In this document: piece after piece, positions 26,201-36,600 of the stretch
Layout of the letters: every line of letters starts with the position of its first letter
Numbering within the stretch: position 1 is the first letter of the stretch
Assembly: GCF_018320785.1 (NCBI RefSeq)
Contig: NC_054868.1
Location: 44,213,874 to 44,277,873 of the forward strand
From: Cheilinus undulatus
Taxonomy: Eukaryota; Chordata; Actinopteri; Labriformes; Labridae
Direction of reading: 5' to 3'
DNA: 64,000 bases
Notes under the pieces: model-generated
Databases searched by the model: none
What the model saw: the letters and a program-made list of their open reading frames with translations, nothing else
Told to the model about the DNA's origin: nothing
Program-made: the position numbers and the translations under genes

Positions 26201-27057
26201 TTGCTGCAACAAAAATATATAATCTACCAAACACAAATCTCCTTACTTTTTGTGCTACGTTTACTTATTGTCTTAAACTTAATTTGTACTTTAACATTGC
26301 AAAGCTGATGGATTGACCTGATATCATGTCTGTCATCAAGCTTCGAGTTGACACACTTGTTCCTGATCAGAGAATGAATGGACCGATCAGAGTCATATTG
26401 GATGAACAAGGTGCTGTCATTAGGCGTGGTTTAGTTAAAGCAACAACAAAACTGGCTTGGGTTCAAGACTACTTTTGCCACCCTCTCCTCCTAGTTTCAA
26501 TCTCTAGCCACTGTCCTGTCTCTTCAGTAAAAGCCTAAAACCCCCCAAAAAAATCCTGATTATTTTTTATTAAGATTGTGTATTTTAGATAATTTAACTG
26601 CCTTGAATGAATTAAATTTGGTTACATATCCTTTTTCCCCCTTTCTAGATTTGTAATCTGACCTGGTGGACTATAACTGAAGAACCACAGAGAGAAATAC
26701 CCCTCCAGAAAGTGTCCTCTATCAGCCACCGCAACTCCCAGAGTAGGAGTCTGAATAGTCTGGTTACTTGGAATAAAATTAGTCATCATGTGATGTACAG
26801 TCATTGCTGTAGATATTGCTTGAGTAACTTCCTGTGTTTGCTTTGTGTGTGTGCTTCCTTCAGGCTCTGAGCCAGCTCAGCGGATGACGTGCGGTCACGG
26901 CACAGGACTGTGTATCTCGGCAGCTCGACGATCAGAGGATACTCCAACTCCCAGAGTGCTCAGCGTCAGAGAGAGCGTGTTCTGGTCAAGGTTCTGCTGC
27001 GTGAACGCTCTCCTGCTGGTCAGCATTAACATTTTTCTGTATGCATACTTCGCCTGA
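17252..27057 (+). CDS. slc5a10: SLC5A10 (SGLT5) Na+/sugar cotransporter, C-terminal half
   Basis: Six coding exons: 17252-17359, 17446-17596, 17736-17904, 24644-24859, 26649-26742 and 26864-27057 (TGA), joined by GT-AG introns in compatible phases and giving about 310 residues. The first exon opens mid-codon, so upstream exons exist but are not in the window. The product is a plasma-membrane sodium/glucose cotransporter family member; SGLT5 is known as a kidney mannose/fructose/glucose carrier. Visible are the cysteine-rich loop ([17 protein letters not shown]), the family segment [44 protein letters not shown], the VHYLHFA helix and the terminal membrane helix ending FLYAYFA. This ending and the TWW motif fit SLC5A10 better than SLC5A1, A2 or A9. 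The hydrophilic loop before the last helix is about 63 residues, roughly 40 longer than in the human protein as I remember it. The large intron 17905-24643 is repeat-bearing. fam83g lies upstream on the other strand, apparently inside the preceding intron. Confidence 0.93.
18308..18463 (+). mobile_element. tRNA-derived SINE with perfect 16-bp TSD
   Basis: Begins with a tRNA-like head: A box about GGTGGCGGAGTGGTTTAAGG, B box GGTTCAAATCC. A short unrelated body follows, with CTATCCACTATCCTCC and an A-rich tail. It is flanked by the identical direct repeat AAAATATGGCTGTCTT at 18292-18307 and 18464-18479. This is a young insertion in the slc5a10 intron, not a working tRNA gene. Confidence 0.92.
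20985..21150 (+). mobile_element. tRNA-derived SINE, second copy of the same family
   Basis: A box GATGGCCTAGTGGTTAGG, B box GGTTCAAGTCT, then the same body (GCATGTCTCTTCCCTCTCTC, CTATCCACTGACCTCTTC). More diverged than the copy at 18,308; a target duplication was not recognised. Confidence 0.8.
25405..25540 (+). mobile_element. SINE relic, 3' body
   Basis: Keeps the body of the SINE family at 18,308 and 20,985 (GCTCCTTTCCCACATGTC, CTACTCTATCCACTGTCC, then A-rich), while the tRNA-like head is mostly gone. Confidence 0.55.
26405..26560 (+). mobile_element. SINE relic with B box and body
   Basis: GGGTTCAAGACT (B box) is followed by CCACCCTCTCCTCC, CTCTAGCCACTGTCCTGTC and an A-rich end. Same family as the copy at 18,308; it lies about 90 bases upstream of an slc5a10 exon. 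Confidence 0.55.
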
Positions 27058-27757
27058 GTGAAGGAGTCGATTTAACATCCTGCCTCACCCTCCCTCTGAA
27101 CTCCTGCCAAACTCTCAAACATGGAGCGCAAACTCCGCCTGCCTGCCAAACAGACTGATTTCTCCAAATACATGAATGTGTGGAAGCAAACTGTGATTTT
27201 ATGCAACTCTTTCAAAATCAACACCATGTACTGTGTTCAAAATGAATAATGTAGCTGCAGATGTAGCACAGTTTAACTAGAAAAAAGTCAGAGAGCACAT
27301 TCCTCTGCAAAAAAAAGACTGCACAAACCTCGACATGTCTTATTTTGATGGGAAGAAGTATTTGAATCTGCCCGCATTTCTGTCAAATTACACATAATGA
27401 TAGATGATTATCACATCATTTCACATTCTCGAGTTTTTCATAGAAGTAGAAGCTTAAGGTCAAGAGTCAAAATGTTAGATATCTCAAAATGTTTCTGTTT
27501 TTCAATGTTGTTCTAATAGGAAACCATGCATATGAAGACATGTTGACCTAACCGTACCAACAACTGTGGAACAATTTGGAGAACTATAAAAAAGTTCACA
27601 TCTGAACTTTCGTCCAGGCAGTTTCATCCAGGATGACTCTATAGAAAAAGATGCTGCAAGTAGAGCGATGCAACCACAGAATATCATTACCCACAGTGCA
27701 TTGCACAAGAATGAAAGGATACATGTGAATCTACTTGAAAAACCCCAAAATGTAAAA

Positions 27758-28850
27758 AACCCAATTCCAAAAAAGTTTGGACATTGTGTAAAATGTGAAT
27801 TAAAAACAGGATACAGTAAAATGCAAATCCTTTTCAACTTACATACAATTCAAACAGCACAAATGAAAGATATTTAATATTTGAACTGACACTTTTGAAA
27901 AACAAGCACACATTCTGAATTTAATATCTGCAACATGTTCCAGAAAAGTTGTGGCAGGAGCATGTTAACCACTGTGTTACATCACCTTTTCTTCTTCTTG
28001 TAGCTCGTTCAGAGTGTGGCTTGGCTTTTTTGCCATGAAAAACATCTGGGTGGAAGCATATATTGCCTCAAATCATGTAACTCTTAGTATTAATGGTACA
28101 TTTAGATATGTGCAAGTTACCCATCTTATGGGCCACAATGCACCTCCACATTTTCACAGATGCTGGCTTTAAACTTTATGTTGATAATAGTCTGGATGGT
28201 CCTTTCTCTCTTTAGCCAAGAGGATTCAGGCCGCAGCACACTCTTTCCAGTTTAGGTCAGTCCATCTCAGATGAACTCAGGCTCAGAGAAGGCAGTGGAA
28301 CTTCTGAATGTTGCTGATGTATGGCTGTCACTTTGCATGATAAGAGTCTTAGGTTACATTTTTAGATTTAGCAACGTACTGTTAAGTGAGAATGTTTTTT
28401 CAAAGTGTTCCTGAGTCCATGTTATAACATCCATCACAGAATGATACCAGATTTGAATGCAGTGCCGCCTGAGGGATCCAGGTTCGCAGGCATTTGTTGT
28501 TGGTTTGAACCCTTGCCTCTTACCTGCAGAGATTTCTCCAGATTCTCTGAATCTTTTGATGACATTATGGATGTTATGGCCTGTGGATGGTGCAATCTCT
28601 AAATTTGGTGAAATTGCACTCTGAGGATTGTGGTTCATAAACTGTTGGACTATGTACCCACGCATTCTTTCACAAAGTGGAGAAACTCATGCAGTTTTTC
28701 CAGCCTTTTATACCGAATTATGGTTTTATCACCTGCTGCCAATTAAGCTACTTACCTGTGGGATATTCTAGGGTGTTTTAAGCACTTTCGCTGTTGTATC
28801 TGGCTCCTGTCCAAACTTTTTTGGAATGTGTTGTAGGCATTCAATTCATA
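27758..28850 (-). mobile_element. Decayed Tc1-type element with helix-turn-helix remnant
   Basis: The left end CCAATTCCAAAAAAGTTTGG and a right block TCCAAACTTTTTTGGAATGT are inverted. On the minus strand around 28,665-28,354 the translation contains IHNVIKRFRESGEISAGKRQ, typical of the Tc1 transposase DNA-binding region, then RRHCIQIWYHSVMDVITWTQ. Catalytic parts are deleted or broken, so the copy is dead. Confidence 0.75.
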
Positions 28851-31800
28851 CATGTGTACCTTCCTCAGTATTTTTGCACATATCTTTGGGTATTCAGAGT
28901 ATCTACTGACCCAAATATAAGTGCAATAAGTTAATCCAGCCCTCCTATGTCTGAAAACAAAACTGGGTGTTGTTCAGAATCTGTTCTCATTGTGGCAATA
29001 TGACAGTCAATATAAAAACACTCATCACCTGGTTTCTCCACCCACAGCCATGAAAGCACACAGCTGTACTCTGTAGCAGCATCAGAGGAGATCATTTGCA
29101 TTTAAAGAGACAAGCACACCAAAACTGACCATTCTGAAAAAGGCTGTTTAAAGCTGGTTTAAACAGGGTCAAAAGCCTCCATCCATGTTATATTTGACCT
29201 TACCAAGTTGCAGACATTTCATTTAGAGCAAGGGCGGCTGTGTTAAAAGGTGGAAAAGGGATATGTTGTCACCTCCAAAATGTCTTGTGTACATTTTTTT
29301 TCTCAAATTATTGACGAAACTCTGAAAGTATCTATACACACTATTAGAAAGAGCCTCATGTCAGTGAAAGCATAGCATATCCTCAGAGGTTGTTCTTCAG
29401 TGGTTTTTCCTGTGATATTTTAAATAAATATAAATATTTGTGCATCAAAGATGTTTGTCCATAATAAATCCATGGCAGAGGATGTAAAACCAGATAATAT
29501 AACTCTTTATTTGGCATCTGTACAGTTTACTTACATTTACTAAAGCAGAAGAAGAAGAGAAACACACAGTAAGGCAAAAATGTAAAAAGCAAACAGAAAT
29601 CTACATTTTAATTAATATTAATAGAAGCTGTTTAAAGAAACAGATTTTGATGTAAAAACAGGATCATAAAGGTTCACTCTATGGCCTTAAGACTCTATCA
29701 CTGCTATTTTCTTTGTGATAAATCTTTTACTGGTTAAAAATGACTTTACCAGCACATTATGTCAGCGTCTGTCACAAGGGTAGTTTGGCTTCAGTCATGT
29801 ACAGCAGGAATACAAAGAAACACAGTGTCCATATTTATAATGGTAAGATTGGGAAAAAGCCTATAAAGGTTTGGTAAAATTACTTCCTTCTAACTCTGAT
29901 CTATCAAATTTTTAACTTTTTTAAACTACAGTCTTCAACCCACTCATATGAGGTAATTTGACAGCTTTCTAATGGGGCTTTCTTTTTTAGTTCCCTTTCA
30001 AGATTTATTCAAGAAAAATGCTCGATTTATGACTTAAACTGTAATAAGATGGAAAAATGGTTCAGTTGATCACATTTCCTAGATGAGCAAATCAGATGAG
30101 CAGGAGTGGGTAACTGATGGCCTGTCACGATGGCTCTTGAGTCGTTCTCAAAAATCAGTGAACTGCAAACACTGAAAAAACCTGGCATGATGGATTCAAA
30201 CTGAGTTGTCAGTATAACACCATATTCAACGAATGCAAAAAGAAATATCCCTAAAATAATCTTCAAGTATTGGAATTTGTTTTGTTCGGTGCAAGAAATG
30301 TGGCTTTCATTCGTTCTCTAAAAATCTTTACACAGATTCAAAATGCATTTGAAAAAAAATTAAAATGTTCGTAAAATACCTTTTAATAACCAGTAAGTCT
30401 TCTGCTCATCGCAGTGATAAGTAGCTTCAATCTGCTTTAACTCTGAGTTAAGCTCTTCATAAACATTGCTACGACAAATTTTGAAGAAAGCTTTGTGCAT
30501 TAGTTCCTCTTAGTAAATTAGGAGTTATAATAATTATTGAATTAAGATTTTCCTTTGCAGGAACCCTACATTTGCAGATAGGATAAAACTTATATGGCCT
30601 TCCTGGGAACCAAAGCTGCCTAACCTTGAGCTAAAGAGGCTGAAGCCATTCTTTATACAGTGTAATAAACAGGTTTCTTTCCCTTATAAAAATGGGCATT
30701 TTTATAAGGGCTTTTATGGGGATTTCTTATCTTTAGACCCAACCTTAAGTGGACACTTGAGATACTCAAACATTAGTTTCATTTTTCAGTAATGATTTCT
30801 GCTGCTTGGAATCAACTGACTGGCAGAAATATCTGTTTTCACTTATGGACAAAAAGCTAATTAAAGCCTGATTTATATTTCTGCATCAAATCTACACTGT
30901 AGCATACACATTAGATTGGTTTGAGGGCTTTTTTGCCATTATTTGATGGGACAAGTGAAGAGATACAGGAAATACGGGGGGGGGGGGCTTAAAAGGAAAA
31001 AAGGTTGGGAACCACTGCCCCACACAAAAGGTTTGATTAGTGTTGAGCCTATGCAGAATCTTGCATGTGCACTTCCTCAAAACTGTAACTTGTCATTGAC
31101 ACAACACAGATAGTAAGCCCCTATGACTGGTCTGCTCGGTAGTAGTGGGTGGTAGTAAAAGTCTCTGAAGGCAGTGGTGTAGTACAGGGTATTCACAGGC
31201 ATACATACCTCCTTTTTATGTCTCCATAAAGCACTGGTTCCCTACCTGGGGTCCAGGCCCCCTAGTGGGGGGTGCTAAAGATCTTTAAGGGTTTTTCTGC
31301 TCTGAGACTGTCAAAATTTAGATTAGCACATATAAACTAATGATTACAAACACTTGCTGGAGATTTTATACAAAGATCTTTTGATAACAGCTGGTGTGCA
31401 TAATGTGCACGCATACACATCCATGTGCATCAGCTGTTTCCAGCGTGAACATGTAAGTGAATGAAAACAAATTGTCAACATCACTTTTCTGTTTAGTAAA
31501 TTTTCAAATCGCTTCTTAAAACTCAAAATAAATAAAATGCATTATTATTATTATTAAATTTGGCTTATGATGTGCTGTTTTAGTAGAACAGAGTCCTCAA
31601 TTCAAATCAAAAAGCAGCATTGAGAAGGAGGCAGTGGACGTCAGTAGTACGTATCTGCAGGTTTGCAGGCAGCAGTTTCATGACAACAGATTCAGCACCG
31701 TAGCTCTAGGACCTGTGTTTTTCACTTGAGCTGGCACAACTTTGATAGGCAGAAATCTAAAGCTGACTTGAAGTAATTTTTATTTTATTAGTGTTTTCCC

Positions 31801-32126
31801 TTAATTTTGTATAACTGTTCTATGCATGTTTAGTTATGTAAGCCATATTTTTTCCTCTAACATTATGACTGCTTGCTAAGTACAGACTACATAATAATCT
31901 TTTTGGGTACAGACTTTCGAATTCCTTTGCAACTTAATTGTATTTGTTGTAGCTCAACAAGTTTTCATATTACTACCTTTATTTTTTTATCAAAACACCT
32001 TATTCTGAAGCATGTGAGCATACATTACTAATTAAGTACTATGCTCTGATTGTCGTCCATTGCTGTTGTGAGTACTAGCAATAGCAATGGCTAGCAATCT
32101 GTATTTAAAATAATGCCTATGTTAAT

Positions 32127-32435
32127 GAGCTGTTTGACTCTGCCCCTCTCAGGAAATGGATGTGGCTCTCCTAAGGAGGATCAGTAAAAGGTTGGCCCTC
32201 CCCACTTAGGGAGGGCCAACCGAACCTGGGGGCGGGGCTAACTCCCCACATGACATCATGAAAGGGAAAATCTGAGAACGGCTTGTTTCAGAACACATTT
32301 TCTGAAAAGTGGAGAGAGAGGAGGAAGGAATGGATTTTTCTGATTTTTGGGAGGACTGTGGACAGGGAAGGGGCACATATTTTTGTTAGAAAACCCTGAA
32401 AAAGTGTATTTTGACATGTGACCTTTAAGAAGATA
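32127..32435 (+). repeat. Interspersed repeat, copy 1 (inverted partner at 39,264)
   Basis: Reads GAGCTGTTTGACTCTGCCCC ... GGTTGGCCCTCCCCACTTAG ... CTAACTCCCCACATGACATC ... GGATTTTTCTGATTTTTGGG ... AAAAAGTGTATTTTGACATG. The same blocks occur in reverse complement and reverse order at 39,264-39,580. Unknown family, probably a MITE. Confidence 0.75.
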
Positions 32436-33604
32436 AGTTTGGGCGATTGAACTCACGACCTATGACAACAAACATGACAAGACACATTCCGTTATGATTA
32501 GAAAAATTAATTATTCCTCTGTCTGTGACAACTTTAGGAAATGTCTAAGATACTTTAAGACCTCAAATAAAAAATGTAAATGAATAGGAATGGTCACTTT
32601 TTGCAGATTTTAACATATTGTATTTTTTGTGGAACCACAGGGAGGCTCTGCTTTTCTAAGATACAACAAGGGGGTGGGGCGAAGGAAAAAGGAGGAACCA
32701 CTGACAAAAAGTATATCCATTTTCAGCTCCCTCTGATGCACATCATTTTGTAGTATTTTTTATTTCCTTCATTGTTTACTTGGGGCATGGTATCCTTTGT
32801 GGTCCTCTGGGAAATACCTAATGACATCAAACAGAGCTGACACTACTTTCTATCAACTCGTTTCCCTCATAACTTCATAATGATCCTTACTACCTGAAGT
32901 CAAGCAGCTGAAGTGGCGTGTCAGTGTGCAAATACAAAAAGACCTATTTTAGTTGTACTAAATAGTAGTGTATGACAAAGGACATATATCCGTAGCTGGA
33001 TTTGTCTCTAAAAATGTGGGGCTTAAATTAAGAATATAGCCACATCTGCAGGCACCACTACACCTCCAACTACAGGCAAAGTTAGATCTACTTGTTGGCA
33101 TCTGAAAGTATCAGAAGTGTCTTTCCTCATCCGTGACTGTCAGTGACTCATCAACAGCAACAAAAAAAAAAACTCCCCGTCCTCTGCCCCGGCTGATTCA
33201 GCTGCCGTACATTCCATCCCCTCCACTGTCTCCTCTCTTTCTGTGTTAGCAAGTAGTGCAGTAAAATCAACTCCTAATCAATATTTATCAGCTCTGATTC
33301 CAACAAAACACGGGGAAACACAGGGAATGTGGCAGCAGGAAAGGAAACTGGGACTAAAATCGCACTGAGAGGTGTACTGAAGAGCTACACAAGCACACCA
33401 AATGCATAGAGCTAAAAGGCGGTGTAGATTTAACACAGAAGTATAAACCAGGCTTTAGAGGTTAACTTTATGAATTAATAACAGTCAATTGTTTTGAACT
33501 TGTTGTTTCATGTCTAGTTCAGTCACTGGATAAATAAGGAAGGTCTCTAGAGTCTGACAGATAATAGTCGTGATACAGCCATGGTACTGGAGTCTGATAT
33601 GGTG

Positions 33605-36600
33605 TCAGTGGTACAGCGGCTGGACGTATTCTGGTGGGAAAATGCCTACTCGGCCTCTGCAGCGCCCCCTCCAGGACAGATGGCTCGAGCAGTCCAGCAG
33701 GTCGATGATGTCACCGCGCAGGAAGTGGAGGTGAGCGGTGTGAGGAGGGGTGTAGTCACAGAGCGCGTGGGCTAGACGAGGCTTCTACACACACAAAGAC
33801 AGAACATTAAGCCATGACATCATGTACAATAGGTGAGCTATTTTAAACATGAATGCTATGATTCATCGTACCGCCATAACTGGTTCAAGCAGACGCTCCG
33901 GGTGAGACGGGTGAGAGAAGAGGCGGGCAGTGGGGAGAGACTCTTGAGAGCTGCTTTTGTAAGGGTTGGGGTAAGGGTTACGTCCAGGGTGGGAGAGCAG
34001 GCGAGGGGATAAGGGTGGGTCTTTGAGGAGGACCACTTTCTCCACGGCAATGCTGTGAGTCCTGTAGTAATCCACCAGACGGTTCAGGGAGCAGAAAGAC
34101 TCGTCCCAGATGCAGTACTGACCGCCACCCTCCAGCACCCGGAAATGCTCCACCCTGTCCCCGTAGCTGCAGAGTAAGACAGGAGGGAAGAGTTAGACAG
34201 GTATCAGCACCGAAAAGAATGAGACAATGTTGTTTTTCATTCCTTGGGATGCTTTTCAGACATTCACACCTCTGTCAGTGTGGGAAATGGCACCACAATC
34301 ACCTGAGTGTGTGGGTGTTTCCTTTAAATCATCACAGGTGGTAAATTCCCAAGCTCAACACACATGCACATGAATAAACACATTATTCTGGTCTGAGCAG
34401 TTTTCAAAGCTCACAGAGGTTCAGTGGTTCGTGAGGTTGTCTCATACAATCTGTGTATCTAGATGAGTGAACTTTAAGATCTAATGACAGAAGTAGGTCA
34501 GAAAGAGCTGAAATAAGAGGCAGAATCATTAATAAGCTGATCACATACAACAACTGCTTCAATTGTGAAACATGCTTGTTTCAGACTTTCTTCCAGCAAA
34601 ACATACATATTTTCTGTCTCTAGCATCTCAAAAATGATGAATATGGTGTATGTTTTTGCATATCTGCACGACTGTTATTGATTTATTTCTATTTATTAAA
34701 GCTACTGTGAAGAAAGATACAGTCACATGCATACATTTTAGGCATGTAGGGCACTAAAGACACATGTCGACATACGTGTGCTGCTCTGCAGGCAAGGTCA
34801 AGCTCAACAGCATCTCTTTTGTCCGGGCCTTTGTACCAGCAGTTTTCCTGCCCTTTGGACACCCACAGCATGACCAGGGGCTTGTGGCAACCCTCCAACC
34901 CACCCAGATGGTACCCTGGCCATGCTTACCAGCCACATCCACCCCTTACTCTGCCCTAAAGGTGTGGACTTTGTTTTTTTTTTTAATTTTTTTTTTGTTT
35001 TCAACAGATTATTTTCCCATGCCCCTGGTAATATGCAAGGACATCCAGAACATGATCAGGGTTGTGTCAATCCTCCGTCCAACCTGATGGTGCCATCAGG
35101 CAGTCTTGTACTCCATTACACTCTTTACTTCAGCCGTAATTTTTGGCACAAACATGCCTAAAAGCACAAGAAGTACAAGACATATTCCCCAAGGAGAGAG
35201 GAAAGTGTATCATATTATATTGTAACGTGACAACACTTATCATTTTGTCATATTGTATCATCTTATCAACAGAAACCGCAAATACTTCTTTTACTGAAAA
35301 GACAGAACAATCTCTTGACGGTGGTGATGTTGTGGGGCAGTGTTTCTTGACCTAAAATAGCGTCTGACACCGTCAACCATAAAATTCTTCTGCCCAAGCT
35401 GTCATCTTTTAATTTTTCTAAAAACACAGTTGATTTGTTCAAGTCCTATCTTCTAAATAGAGAACAGTGTGTAAATGATGACAGACAAACATCCTTTTTA
35501 AAAAACACAACGGGTATCCCCAAGGGTCAATTCTTGGCCCTTTGCTTTTTAGTCTTTTTATAAATTATATGCCCAAAATTTGTCCAGACATTGGCATCCA
35601 GCTCTATGCTGATGATTCAGTCATCTATACTCCTGCTAAGTCACCTATCAAGGCAGCAGAGATCTTGACTGACCACATGTATGAAGTCCAACAGTGGAAC
35701 TCAATCATCCTGTTTTAAATCTAAATAAGACTGTGTAAACATGCTTCTCCATAAGGAAATGGTGTCCACTTGAATGTTTTTGTGTTAAGATAAAGACTAA
35801 ATAAATGCAAGAGGTTAATGAATTCAGATTATTGGGGGTCATTTTAGATCCACAGCTCAGGTTTGATAAACACGTGAAGAAAATCCCTAAATCAGTAATG
35901 TGCAACCTAAATTGTTTTAAATTAATTAGGCAGTGCATACCAACTCAGGCAGGTCAGGTATTTATGCACTCCAAGATCTTCTCTCATTTCTCATATTGTA
36001 TGACAGTCTGGGCTCAGCGTTCACCTTTAACAATTAGAAATCGTTCATCCTTGTACAATAAAGCCCTAAAAATAATGGACAAAAAATCCGTTGGCATCAC
36101 TGCCACATTTTGAAAAAATACAATCTACTGAGCTTTGAGAGCTTCGTGCATCTTTCTTTCCTTAAATTAGTCTTTAAATGTATTAATAATCGTTCCCCTG
36201 AACCCTTATCCAAATTTGTTTGAAGACAGAACAGCAGCAGAGTAACAAAAAGCACAGTGAACAGAAACTGTAGCATACAAAAACGTAGATCAACATTTGG
36301 ACAGTCAGCCTTCTCTTTTAAAGGTTGTAAACTCTGGAATTCATTACCAACAGAATCAAACTAATCACAGATTTAAAATCCTTCACTACAAAGGTCAAGT
36401 GCTGGATGAAAGCAAACCAGAGCTGTAATCATTCTTAGACTGCCATGTTTTTAACCTCCTATTTGAACTGGTTTATAGAATTTGTTGTTTTTTTATGTGG
36501 ATATGTATTTTATTGTCCCGTTATTCTATAAACTCTTGTGCCTTTTTATGCTGTTAGATGTTGTACATTTTATGAACTGTTCACCCAAAGGCCCAACTAG

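Larger units (their letters stand above)
27058..33604. other. slc5a10-grap convergent intergenic region
   Basis: The 3' ends of slc5a10 (plus) and grap (minus) face each other across 6.5 kb. The stretch holds a Tc1-type relic (27,758-28,850), hAT-type end fragments (about 30,990-31,015, GGTTGGGAACCACTG; and 31,232-31,300, CACTGGTTCCCTACCTGGGG) and a repeat shared with 39,264-39,580. No gene was seen in the rest. Confidence 0.5.

Noticed and set aside
28354-28665. 103-codon frame as a host gene
   Set aside because: Its RFRESGEISAGKRQG segment is a Tc1 transposase DNA-binding remnant within a decayed element.
35805-36113. 102-codon frame as a host gene
   Set aside because: It is the C-terminal part of a broken non-LTR reverse transcriptase (LGVILDPQLRFDKHV).
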